Positions 1 to 11,867 of a DNA stretch of 64,000 nucleotides are shown here, piece by piece (the first letter of the stretch is position 1; each line of letters begins with the position of its first letter). Under the pieces are notes generated by a model. It had not been told where the DNA came from, did no database searches, and saw only the letters and a list, made by a program, of their open reading frames with translations. The position numbers were made by a program, and so were the translations under genes. This DNA comes from Casuarina equisetifolia (lineage: Eukaryota > Streptophyta > Magnoliopsida > Fagales > Casuarinaceae), in NCBI GenBank assembly GCA_028551475.1, contig CM052355.1, positions 9,362,001-9,426,000 of the forward strand, in the 5' to 3' direction.

Positions 1-554
1 AAGTTCAACTTGTACTCGTTTAGCTAGTCCATTGGCTCATATTGCCAGTCATAAACATTCTCCCCTGTCTAATTCAATGATGCCATTGTCGCCTCCAAGT
101 AACATTCAATAAGATCTTTGAATTGCCAAAGATCATCCTTAAACTCCCACATTACTTCCTTTTTCAACAATCCTTTCTACTTAATTAAGAACTATTGCCG
201 TGAATAAACTCTTTTCTTCCAAAAGATGCAATCAACCAAGATTGCCTTAACTTAATTGTCGAAAGATGCAATCAACAAAGGAGATCATCATTGTCGAAAG
301 AGCCTTCTTTAGCTTACTCTACCTCGCGTCCACTTTATCTCTATGGAAGGGCTTCAACATGTTGACATGGAAGATTGAATGGATCTTGAGGTTAGGTGGG
401 AGGTCTAACTAGTATGCCCGCTTCCCAACTATTCCGACGATCTAAAATGGACCTTTATACTTGCAAACCAATCATTTGTGAAAGGGATGATAAGCTTTAT
501 ATTGGTAGGGAAGGAATTTCACCAATACATAATCCCTAATGTTATAATCAGTCA
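1..554 (-). pseudogene. Ty3/gypsy pol relic, integrase C-terminal end
   Basis: On the minus strand, about 390-550 reads as the conserved tail of a gypsy integrase (GDYVLVKFLPYQYKAYHP and a following GPF/VG block), interrupted by stops. It belongs to the same decayed element as the pieces at 3485-4503, 5759-6736 and 15394-16827. The solo copia LTR at 555 cuts it off. No functional product is expected. The bases nearer position 1 carry nothing I recognise. Confidence 0.6.
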
Positions 555-3484
555 TGTTGGAAAATAAGGGTTTTGTTATGACAAAATCTATTGTGGATTA
601 TCTATTGAAAAATATTTCTCAAATGTGCAAAAGAAAATTATAGGAAACAAAAGGTGTACAACTTATAATATCAATCAATGATATTATAAAGTAGTCAGGC
701 TCCTACATTTCTTAATATGATATCATCATATAATGTCTTTGAGAAATGCCTTATTTAAATGACATTAAATATATATAATTTATCATATTTGAGAAATATG
801 ATACTTGTTCTTGTTTAGATAAAGGTACTTTATGATGAACTCTGGCTAAGTTACTAAGAGTTTCTTAGAGTAAATCATGGCTCATTTTACTTGTTCACAA
901 CTTGCTTATTCATGGTCATTTATTAAGAGCTCTTGGTGCTCTACTCTCTTATACAAGAAGCTTGACCTTTGTTACGAACATATATGAAGTTTAGCTCGTG
1001 TTCTAAGATTATGAAGTTTAGCCTGAATTAAGAAGCCTGGCCTCAGTTTATATCTATTAAAGCCCTCACTTAGTTAAACGTTGTCATTCAGTCCATAAGA
1101 CACACTTAAATGTCTAATCACCTTATAAGCCCTAGCTTCTATTCGAAAAACCAACACATCTTTCTATCTCTTTCACTGTAGTTGCATCCTTGCTCCTCCA
1201 ATGGGAGGATTTGCAGAAGTTTTTAATCAAATGTCAGAATCTGAAGCTCAGTTTGATGAAGAAGCACATGTGGAGCTCAAAAAGGTACAAGCTACACCTT
1301 CTCAATGGGAAAAAGCCTATGAATTGATGGGTATGGTAGAAATCATGATTTGGCTCTTTACTTTCATATCGTATAAGAGAAAGCCATTCTACGATTGAAA
1401 GAGATGATTTTGTAAAAATCTTTGAGTTATTATTCAAGAGAAGTTATACTCAAGCTCATCCTTTATCCATTATGAAGAAGCTTCGATGATATCTTCAATA
1501 GTCAGCTTAATACCACTTCTATGTGATTATTCTTTGCGATATATCTCTATTTATGTGCTAATCACACATATATTATCATTTGCACATAAACTAATTTGTA
1601 AATCCAAAACCCTAACTTGAAAATATTTGGGGGTTTTGTGATTAAAGCTTATCATTACATTCAATATCTTGTATAAGCTCTTGTATTAGCATATCCCTCA
1701 TTATCTTTACATCTTTAAGGGATTTGCTATTGAACTAAGGTTGATTAACCTCATATTGTATTCAAACTTAGAAATTCCTTTGAGGAGGAATTGGTTGGAT
1801 TAGGGAGAACGTTTTCTCCTGATCTAGTTTGAGTAAAGGAGACATTAATTAGTTGGATTAAAAGAGAAGAAGGTGGACGTAGGACTCAAGGATTGAGTGC
1901 CGAACCTGTTCGGCGAAATTCTACATGCAAGTGAACATGTTAAACAAGTAATATAATGATAAGTATGATTATCGTCCCATAAAGACTGGTGATTACTAGA
2001 CCAACTAATTACTAACGGTGAACAACTGCTAGAATTTATCTAACAAATCCAAATGATAGATGATATATTAACTAACTAAATCTAAGAAAACTAAATATAC
2101 AAAATATGTTAGAGCATATGATTTCACTATAACTACTAGGTATTAATATTGATTATTTATGCTTGCAAGAGTGATAATATCTATATGATGGTAGAACTTC
2201 TTAATTTATTTACTATCCTATGTTTAGGTATAGCAAACCTATTTAGCTTATTAATTCATTATATCTCTATATGTAAATTGAAACAAACCAAATGCATTAG
2301 GATCTATGAATATTCCCAGTTTATACTGAAAGCCACACAAATAATATGGTATATGTTTATCCATATTTAATTTATGGTTACAAATTATAAGAAACAACTG
2401 CATATCATCTCATGTCGGTCTCAAACATGCAAATTAGATCATTCAAGTGGTAGCTAATCACTTAAAAGCATTAAACACAGTAATATGCAACTTCACATAA
2501 ATAAAATATCTTACAAAACATAATAATCATAAGATTCATACCATTATAATTAAGTTACATTGTAGCTTTAACAAAAATAAACTAAAACATAAAGAAATAA
2601 TGAGGAAGAACAATAATCAGAAATAAAAAAAGACATTTTGAATCCAAGAACAAGAAGTATGTCACCCTATTTGTCTTCTCTTCAAGAAAACCTTGAATTC
2701 TTAGCCTCTCTCTTGAATTGTGCTCAATTTCCTCCTCCTCCCTCTTTCTTTCACTTATTCCCTTATTTTAAATAGAGTTTTAGGTTTACACCTTATCCCA
2801 ATAGAAGTTGATTTTGGATACCTAAAACAATTGGGTTTTGAACTCTTAAATTAATTGGGATTTGAATTCCTAACATGACTAGGTTTTCTATTTATTTAGA
2901 AAACCCAACAACAATAGAAAATCTAATAACAATCATCTAAAGCCCAAGCCTATCTTGACTCTCTTGATCTTGATATTATGATTTTGCCACACAATAAGCA
3001 TCAGGTTCTCCCTTTTCATCATTTTTCTCCATGCCCCTTTATGCTACATAAACAAGATAAATTTAAGTAAATAAAGAGGAATTCAAATGTTTTCTCACAA
3101 TTATTAAAGTTATTTATTACCTAAAATAGGTAAAAATAACTCTATAAAAATAGAGTTATCACGAACCAAAAAAGTATATCTGATGTTTTTTCTTCCCTTT
3201 ATTGACTTGGATATTACTTGTTGTTTGTTTCTAATTACCTTATCATTTACTTGATATTAGCATGTTGTTTTATCTATTGAATAGTTTGTCAACTATTTGA
3301 TAATAACTTGTTGTCTTATTGCAAATCAATGTGTTACTTGCTTAGAATTTACTTGTTGTGTGCTTGCTGCATTTGTATGATTTACATGAACACTTAGAAC
3401 ATTTTTAGAGAACAAAAAAAGTGATAGTCAAGTCTCAGCTTAACCAATTCAACCCCCCTTCTTGTTAAACCATAAAACCCAACA
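555..3484 (+). mobile_element. Solo Ty1/copia LTR with perfect 5-bp target duplication, carrying a nested gypsy LTR
   Basis: The sequence begins TGTTGGAAAATAAGG and ends CATAAAACCCAACA. It is related to the LTRs of the copia element at 6737-15393 but lies in the opposite orientation. AGTCA stands directly on both sides (550-554 and 3485-3489), which is a perfect target-site duplication. There is no internal copia coding sequence, so this is a solo LTR left by LTR-LTR recombination. Without the 1255-bp insert at 1907-3161 it is about 1.67 kb, close to the 1.62 kb of the intact element's LTRs. The small open frames inside it are not genes. Confidence 0.85.
1907..3161 (-). mobile_element. Solo Ty3/gypsy LTR nested in the solo copia LTR
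   Basis: In minus orientation the LTR starts TGATAACTCTATTTTTATAG and ends GAACA. Related copies lie at 4504-5758 and 19348-20821. The bases CGAACC precede it (1901-1906) and follow it (3162-3167), consistent with a 5-6 bp target duplication. The host copia LTR resumes afterwards. In the copy at 19348 the same LTR is followed by a primer-binding-site-like sequence and gag, which fixes its identity and direction. Confidence 0.8.
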
Positions 3485-4503
3485 AGTCAACCTTTTCTTC
3501 CTGTTGGTCTACTTCTTCATCTATTTTATTGCTTTATTCATATAGGATTTCACCACATCTACATTCTTTGGCCAAGATTTCACCATGTCACAAACACTAG
3601 GGCATTAACCTAAGGTCAATGATTGTTGCCTTGTCACCAACTCAAAAATATTCTTATCATTGATTTGCTTCTCTAGAGATTATAAGAGAACTAGGCCACA
3701 TCCATCAGCTTCACCCAATCCCTCTAGTTCTCGCTTATAAAATGTCTCAAGTAAAATTCCACCAAACTATTCACCCTCTCTATTTGTTTGTCTATTTATT
3801 TGAGGATAAAAGTTGTTAAAGAATCATAACTCCAAACCCAATAATTCAAAAAGCTCTCTCCATAGCTGACTTGTGAACCAAATCTCTATCACTGATGATG
3901 TTCCATGGTAATCCCTAAAACTTCACACGTGCTTGAAAAATAGCCATGTTGTGACTTCCGTGGGACACTCCACAAGGGCCAATATGAAGGTCACATACTT
4001 TGAAAGCCCATCTACCACCACCAAGATTGATACACAACCATCAACCTTTGGCAATCCAATGATGAAATTCATGGAGACCTTTTCCCATGGATAGCTTAGG
4101 ATAGACAATGGTTCTAGTAGACCACCAAGATGTTTCCATTTCGGCTTATCCTATTGACATATGAGGCAAGTTTTAACAAATAACTCTACCGTGTCTCTCA
4201 TATCTTGTCAAAAATATGAAGCTTCTAGAAGAGCTCATGTTCTTTGTTGTCCAAGGTGACCCACCTACTTGTTATCATGACTTTCCTTAATGAGCTTATG
4301 GTGAAGGTTCTTGCATTTAAGCATGTATAAATGGCTTTTCTTAGTGTACAAAAGTCCGTCTTCCATCCAAAACTGCTTCATTTTTCCCTATTTCACGAGT
4401 TGCTCCAATTGCTTAGCCATAGGATCATAGGACATTCCTTCTCATATTAGTTGTAGTGTATCTCCCATAGCTAGACTCATGGTAATTAACTCGGCTTTTC
4501 TAT
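3485..4503 (-). pseudogene. Ty3/gypsy pol relic, integrase zinc-binding and catalytic core
   Basis: A minus-strand open stretch at 3923-4108 carries a typical gypsy integrase core start (PWEKVSMNFIIGLPK, then VVVDGLSKY, with the first catalytic Asp region). Upstream in the reading sense, 4140-4330 reads as the HHCC zinc-binding domain (GHLGQQRT, TCLICQ) with stops. It continues the gypsy element cut by the solo LTRs on both sides. It is decayed and non-functional. Confidence 0.75.
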
Positions 4504-5758
4504 TGTTCAGTGAAATTTAAATGCAAGTGAACATATCGAACAAGTAATATAATGATGAGTAAGATATTGTCCCATAGAGATTGGTGATTACTAAACCAAC
4601 TAATTACTAATGTTGAATAATTCCTAGAATTTATTTAGCAACTCCAAATGATAAATGATAGATTAACTAACTAAATTTAAGAAAGCTGAATACATGAAAT
4701 ATGTTAGAGCATATTATTTCACTATAGCTACAAGGTACTAATGTAAATTACGTATGCTTGCAAAAGGGATAATATCTATGTGATGGCAGAATCTCCTAAT
4801 TTATTCATTATCTAATCTCTAGGTATAATGAACCTATTTAGTTCATTAATTGACTATATCTCTATACATGAATTAAAACAAATCAAATGCATTAGGATTT
4901 ATGAACATTTCCAGTTTACTTCGAAAGCCACACAAACAATATGGTATATGTTTATCCATATTTAATTTATAGTTACATATTGCAAGAAGCAACTATATAT
5001 TATCTCTTGTCGATCTCAAACATACAAATCATATCATTTAAGTGGTAGTCAATCACTTAAAAGCATTAAACATAATAACATATAACTTCACATAAACAAA
5101 ATATCTTGCAAAACATAACAATCATAAGATTCATACCATCATAATTAGGTTACATCATAGCTCTAACAAAAGTAACATAAAACACAATAAAATACTAAGG
5201 AGGAATAATAATAGTAATAAAATAAGGCATCTTGAATTAAAGAACAAGAAGTTTGTCACCCTTTTTGTCTTCTCTTCAAGAAAACTTTAAATTCTTGGCC
5301 TCTCTCTTGAGTTGTGCTAAATTTCCTCCCCCCCTCTTTTTGTCTCTTCTCTTTTCTTAAATAAGGTTTAGGTTTAGACCTACCTTTTATCCTAGTAGAA
5401 GTGGGTTTTGGATACCCAAGACAATTGAGTCTTGAACTATTATATTAATTAGGCTTTGAACTCCTAACATGACTAGGTTTTCTAATTATTTAGAAAACCC
5501 AACAACAATAAAAAATCTAATAACAATTATCTAAACCCAAGCCCATCTTGATTTTCTTGATCTTGATATTTTGACCATATTTTGTCATATAATAAACATT
5601 AAGTTCTCCATGCTTATCATTTTTCTCCATGTCTCCTTATGTTATAAAAATAAGGCAAATTCAAGTAAATAAAGAGGAATTCAAATATTTTCTCATAAGC
5701 TTTGTATTATTTATTACCTAAAAATAGATCAAATAACTCTATAAAAATAAAGTTATCA
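4504..5758 (-). mobile_element. Solo Ty3/gypsy LTR, second copy
   Basis: This matches the LTR at 1907-3161 along its full length, with the same orientation, start (TGTTCA on the plus strand) and end (AAAGTTATCA). It interrupts the gypsy pol: integrase lies on one side and RNase H on the other. The flanks TCTAT and TTTAC agree only in part, so the target duplication is eroded or the ends are off by a base or two. No internal region is present. Confidence 0.75.
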
Positions 5759-6736
5759 TTTACTAAGGGCATCAACCACCATGTTTGTCCTTCTAGGCTT
5801 ATACTCTATTGTGTAATCAAACTTAGCAAGGAAGTCTTGTCACCTAGCTTGCTTCAGTGGTAACTTCTACTGAGTTTGAAAGTAGCTTATGGCTACATTG
5901 TCCATTTGGATTAGGAACCATGAGCAAAGTAGGTAGTGATGCCAAGTCTGCAAACAACGAACTATGGTTGTCATCTCCTTCTTTTAAATTATGTATTTGC
6001 ACTTTGCCTTATTTAGCTTCCGACTTTCAAAAGCAATAAGGTGTCTCTCTTGCATTAGTACCCTTCCAATAGCAAAATCAGAAGCATTAATATGTACTTT
6101 AAATGGCTTTGTGAAGTCGGATAGCACCAACACCAGTTTTGTCATCATAACAACCTTCAAATCAAAAGCATCCTAGTATTCCTTGGTTCACTCCCAAGTC
6201 TTGGATTTCTTCAATAACTTAGTCAAAGGTGTGGCCTTTGCCAAATATCTCATAATGAATCTTCTATAGTAATTCATAAGATCAAGGAAAGATCTCAATT
6301 TAGTTACCTTGGAAAGAGCTTCCCACTCTTGGATTGCCTTCATTTTGGCTTCGTCCATTCTCAATGTTCCTTGTTTGATCATGTGTCCAAGGAAATCAAC
6401 TTTTTTCCAAGCAAGGAATATTTCTCCTTCTTCAAGTATAACTTGTTTTCTCACAACACCTTGAATAAAGCCTTCAAGTGCTCTACATGTTCCTTCAACG
6501 AGTTATTATACACCACAATATCGTCTAAATATACCACCATGAACTTGTCCAAGTGCGAACGGAGCAAGTTATTCATTAGGGTGTAAAATGTTGTTAGCAC
6601 ATTGGTTAAGCCAAAAGGCATCACCAACCATTCAAAAGAGTTATAATGTGTCAAACATGTTGTTTTCGGCTAATCTCCAACGACAATTCAGATGTAGTGG
6701 TATCCCGATCGTAGATCCACCTTTGCCCAACATGTC
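5759..6736 (-). pseudogene. Ty3/gypsy pol relic, RT palm/thumb and RNase H
   Basis: Minus-strand 6451-6654 carries the RT catalytic block YLDDIVVY, preceded by WLVMPFGLTN. Minus-strand 6188-6454 carries the RT connection (FLGHMIKQGT, MNYYRRFI). Near 5760-5850 the RNase H end (FDYTIEYKPRRTN, then VVDALSK) is readable with stops. The copia element at 6737 is inserted just upstream of the AKVDLRSGYH motif. The element is decayed by stops and frameshifts. Confidence 0.8.
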
Positions 6737-8353
6737 TGTTGGGTTTTATGGCTTAACAAGAAAATGGGTTGAATTGTTAATCTAACAATTATATACTTTT
6801 CTTAACAATAAAAGTTCAATTCAATTAAGTAAGTAATTAATAGATTAACAAGTAATAAACATTCAGAATTATTCAAATTAATAAAGAGTAAGAGAGCAAA
6901 GACCCAATTTACCATGGTGGTTTGGCACTCAATCCTGGAGTACTACGTCCACCCTCTTCTCCTTCAATCAAACCGATTGAAGTCTCCTTTACTCAACCAA
7001 ATTATGAGAACACGTTCTCCCTAATCCAAATAATTCATTCTTAAAGGAATTCTCATATCCGAATACAAGTTATGATCAAAAGATCATGTACAATAGCAAA
7101 TCCCCAAATAATATGATAGTTTGAGGGATATTATTAATCAGAGGAGCTATTCAAGTATAGATAACAAAGTGCAAAGCTCCTATCACGAAATCCCCAATTT
7201 GAGTAAATTAGGGTTTCAAATTTTCCTCAATATTTATGTGTAATGAATATTTTCAAGTGTAATCAGCACATAAATAATGTTATACAAGCTATAATCAATT
7301 AGATAATTGAAGAATAAGCCGAATAATCAAATATCACCGAACCTTTGTGAGTCACCGAGAGATGAGTGAACTTAAATCAAGTAATAAGCAAGCTCAAGAG
7401 ATTTTCATCACAAAGAGAACATTTCAAATAGATGTAGATATCAATCAATCCCTTCACACATACATCCCCTTTAAATAGAGAACAAATCTAGGGCTTTTTT
7501 AGATCAAACTTGAACCATAGCCTTCTTCCCGTTAGGAACAGTGACCCATCTATCAAATCGACCTCATTTCACTTCTCAGAGCTTTAATCTGACCGTTCTG
7601 ACATCTAGTCTCCTCCAAAATCCTCCCGTTGAGGATTCGGTGCTCGAGAGAATAGAGGTGACACCAGAGACGTGTTTTTCATCGAAGGACAGTGGCTAGG
7701 GCAAAATGATCGAGAACCCTCTTATGTGCATCTCTGATAAGTGAGACAACGTTGTAGCAAGCGCACCTTTGGTAAGTGAGACGACACCGTAGCGAGCGCA
7801 CCTCTGGTAAGTGAGATGACACTGTAATGAGCGCAAGTAGGCCTCCTTCAGTAGGGTCGGGTCGTAGCAAACTCAAGCCATGTCACAAAACAGAGGTTCA
7901 GTAGCAAAAGGTCCAACAGATAATTATGGTCCAATATCAACAGGGTCCAGCAATCATAACATAGTCTAATAATGTAAGCACGGTCCAATAATATAAGCTT
8001 TTATAAAGTTCACATTTTGGTGTAATATATATCTTACCTTTAAACTAATATCAAGCTAGAATCAAGGCTCCTTATATTCCTACAAGTGCATAAAGCCAAG
8101 TATCATATTTCTTAATAAAATGTTCAAATATATTTTTTGGCATCATACACAAATATACTTCGAAAAAAAAACTTTAAGAATATGTTTTATGAAGGAATGT
8201 AGGAACCCGGTTACTTTATAATATCATTAATTGATATTATAATTTGTACACCTTTTATTTCCTATGATTTTCTTTTGTACATATGAAAAACATATTTCAA
8301 GAATTATATTTACCAAAATATTTTTATTCACAACAAAACCTTATTTTCCAACA
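6737..8353 (-). repeat. 3' LTR of the copia element
   Basis: Long direct repeat of 13775-15393. Because the element lies on the minus strand, this is its 3' LTR. It abuts the polypurine tract at 8354. The open frame at 7679-7876 is a by-product of the LTR and not a gene. Confidence 0.92.
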
Positions 8354-8368
8354 ATCTCCCCCTTTTTG
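8354..8368 (-). other. Polypurine tract of the copia element
   Basis: On the minus strand a run of A then G (AAAAAGGGGGAGAT) directly precedes the TGTTGG start of the 3' LTR. This is where a copia plus-strand primer is expected. Confidence 0.8.
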
Positions 8369-8812
8369 ATGATGACAAAATATTTCAATAGTATGGCAAA
8401 TGTCACCAAATATTAATCATGTTTTTCATGAGAACATAATTGGGCATTGCAACATTTGATCATCACACAATTAAATTCACGATATTTACTACTCATATGA
8501 TCAAAATCAGCAAGCAAGTCCTATGCATGTATCTAATAGATTTCGAACATCATAAAACATGTGAGTTTCCAAGTAGGGGTGTTAGAGAGATATCCCACAT
8601 TCTGCACTTATACGTCAGAAATGAGACATCACATGTGCATTATTCTCTCCCCCTTTTTGTCATAAGCAAAAAGATGAACATGCAAGTAAATCGGCAAGGA
8701 TAAGATTAGGATACTAACCAGATGCTGTTGGAGTGGAATTGGAGCCTCTCCCCCTCAAACCGAGCAGTTTGTGTAACAGTAAAAGAGCATAGAAATAGCA
8801 GTAATAGAGAAT

Positions 8813-9286
8813 TCAAATGTTTTCAGGGACTAAAATTCCAAGTTCTCTTCTAAGAGCATAAAACCTTTCATTTGATAAAGGTTTGGTTAAGATATCAGCA
8901 ATCTGCTTATAAGTACTCACAAATTCAAGTACAACATCTCCTTTTTGAACATGATCTTGAATGAAATGATGTCTAATTTCTATGTGTTTAGTTTTAAAGT
9001 GCTGGATAGGATTCTTAGTGAGATTAATTGCACTAGTGTTGTCACATTTTAATGGAACTTTATGTGATAATATGCCATAATCCTCTAATTGTTGTTTCAT
9101 CCATAATATTTGAGCACAACTACTAGCAGCAGCTATATATTCGGCTTCAGTGGAAGAAAGAGCTACATAGTTTTGTTTCTTGAAGTGCCAAGAAATAAGC
9201 ATGTTTCCGAGATAGTGACATCCACCACTCGTACTCTTCCTACCTAATTTGCAGTCAACATAATTAAAATCACTAAAGGCATGCAA
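8813..9286 (-). pseudogene. copia RNase H
   Basis: An open stretch of 157 aa carries the copia RNase H signature: DCKLGRKSTSGGCHYLG, then LSSTEAEYIAAASSCAQ, then the C-terminal block ADILTKPL. It ends at a normal C-terminus near the 3' LTR. It is separated from the RT frame by a frameshift around 9287-9311, so the original polyprotein is broken here. Confidence 0.88.
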
Positions 9287-9310
9287 ATTCAGAGTTGTAT
9301 CTCTAGGATA

Positions 9311-10048
9311 TCAGATTCCAAAGGAAACCGTGTCTCTAAGGTATCTAAAGATTCTTTTAACAATGACTAGGTGCTGTTCTTTAGGATTGGATTGATACCT
9401 AGCACACAAACACACACTAAACATGATATTCGGTCTAGATGCAGTCAAATATAGCAAAGAACCAATCATTCCACAATATGATTTAGTGTCTACGCTAATT
9501 CCATTTTCATCATTGGATAATGATAAAGAGGTGCTCATTGGTGTGTTCATTGGTTTAGAGTCATGCATCTTGTATTTCTTAAGCAATTCATTTGTGTATT
9601 TTGTTTGACTTATAAGAATTCCTTTGTTTGTTTGTTTGATTTGCAATCCAAGAAAGTATGTTAACTCACCCATCATGCTCATTTCAAATTCACTTTGCAT
9701 ACATGTAGCAAATTCTTCACATAGTGTAGAATTTGTAAAACCAAACACAATGTCATCAACATATATTTGAACAATCAAAATCTCTTTTTCTTTGTTCTTT
9801 AAAAATAAAGTGTTGTCCACTTTTTCTTTTCTGAAACTATGATTAATCAAGAAAGAACTTAGTTTATCATACCATGCCCATGGAGCTTGTTTCAAACCAT
9901 ATAAAGCTTTTAACAGTTTAAAGACATGATTTGAATAAATCGAATCTTCAAATCTGGGTGGTTGTTCAACATATATCTCTTCCTTTATAATAACATTCAA
10001 AAATGCACTCGTGACATCCATTTGAATAAGGTAAAGTTCATATAGCAA
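9311..10048 (-). pseudogene. copia reverse transcriptase
   Basis: A 245-aa open stretch with the copia RT motifs in order: QMDVTSAFLN, LYGLKQAPWAWY, and the catalytic box YVDDIVFGF with both aspartates, followed by MGELTYFLGLQI. The residues look catalytically intact. However, a frameshift near 10100-10130 separates it from the integrase/RT N-terminal frame, and another separates it from RNase H. Confidence 0.9.
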
Positions 10049-10085
10049 GCAAAGGCAAGTAAGATTCTAATTGCTTCTAACCTAG

Positions 10086-11867
10086 CTACTGGTGCAAATG
10101 TTTCATCATAGTCAATTCATTCTTCTGACTATATCCTTGTGCCACTAATCTAGCCTTATTTATAGTAATAGTACCATTTTCATCCAGTTTATTCCTGAAT
10201 ACCCATTTTGTGCCTATAACCGGATGATCCTTTGGTTTAGGAACTAGATTCCAAACCTTGCTTCTTTCAAACTGGTTTAATTCTTCTTCAGTAGCAAGGA
10301 ACCAGTTTTCATCTTCAAGAGCCTCATCTACTTTCTTTGGCTCTACTTGAGATAGAAAGGCTTGATGTTCACATATGTTGTGAACCTGAGACCTTGTGCT
10401 TACTCTAACATTGGGATTTCCTATGATGTGATCTTGATTTACTTCATTTCTTACTCTAGGAAAGGAAGCTTCCCTAGTTTCAGACTCCCCTTCAACTTCA
10501 GCCTTATTTAGAACACTCTTAGTTCCACTATTCTCTTCAGTTTCTAGAATACCATGACAGTCATCCTCAAACTTAACATGGATTAACTCTTTTACAACTA
10601 AAATTTGTTTATTGAATACTCTATATGCCTTACTTGTATGAGAATATCCAAGAAATATTGCTTCATCACTTTTGGAATCAAATTTCCCAAGTGATTCTTT
10701 TCCAAGATTTAAAACAAAACATTTGCTGCTTAAAACATGAAAATATGAAATGTTTGGTTTTCTTTCAAAGAGTAATTCAAAAGGTGTCTTTTTCAAAGTT
10801 GGTCTTATTAAAGCACGATTTGAGATATAACAAGCTATGTTTATAGCTTTTCCTCAAAAATGTTTAAGAAGATTATATTCACACATTAGGGTCCTAGCCA
10901 TTTCTTGAAGAGTCCTATTTTTCCTTTCAACAACACCATTTTGTTGTGGTGTTCTAAGAGTTGAAAAGTTGTGTGAAATACCAATTTCTAAACATAATTT
11001 TTCAAAAAGTTGGTTTTTAAATTCACCACCGTGATCAGTTCTTATTTTTATGATTGAAAGACCTTTATCATTTTGAATCATTTTATAAAATTCAGCAAAC
11101 TTCTCAAATGCCTCATCTTTTCTAGCAAGCATGTATGTCCATGTGAATCTAGAATAATCATCTATAATAACTAAGACATAATATTTACCATTTAGTGTTG
11201 TTGTTCTCATAGGACCAAAAAGGTCCATGTGTAGTATCTCTAATGGTCTAGATGTACTCACCACAAGCTTCGATTTGAAGCTACTTTGTGTATGTTTACC
11301 CTTAATGCACGCTTCACATATTCTATCATTGTTAAATTCTAAAGATGGAAGACCTTTTACTAAATTATACTTACACAATTTTTCTATCAACCTTGGACCC
11401 ACATGTCCTAGCCTTCTATGCCACAACCAAGCATCAACATTTTTATTTACAACTAAACATGTTTGTTCAACATTTAATTTACTTAAATCAAGCACATAGA
11501 TGTTGTCTTTTCTATTTCCAACAATCTTCATTCTATGTTCAGCATGCTCAACAAGACAATTTTCTTTTCCAAATTTTATTTTAAATCCTTTATCACATAG
11601 CTGACTTATGCTAAGTAGATTAAATTTTAGTTCATTTACAAGCAAAACTTCATATATAAGTAGGGTATTAAGATTACCTATTGTTCCCATTCCTTTTATT
11701 CTTCCTTTAGAGTTATCTCCAAAAGACATTGTACCTCCATTTTTCAATTCAAGTGTTGAGAAGAGATCTTTCATCCCAATCATATGTCGAGAGCATCCAC
11801 TGTCCAGAATCCACATGTTTTTAAGCTTTTTGTTTCTCACTTGTGCACTCATAACCTGCATAAACAA
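10086..11867 (-). pseudogene. copia protease, integrase and RT N-terminus
   Basis: The stretch 10854-11867 has the aspartic protease motif DSGCSRHM, the pre-integrase zinc finger (LWHRRLGH ... CEACIKGKH) and the integrase core with the D-D-E pattern (HMDLFGPM, TDHGGEFKN, TPQQNGVVERKNR). The stretch 10086-10796 is in the same frame and continues with the integrase C-terminus and RT start (GTKWVFRNKLDENG, ARLVAQGYSQ). One stop codon just below 10854 separates them. The number of lesions is small for an element this size. Confidence 0.88.

Noticed and set aside
8440..8703. 87-aa plus-strand frame next to the copia 3' LTR
   Set aside because: It is antisense to copia internal sequence between RNase H and the polypurine tract, with no domain.
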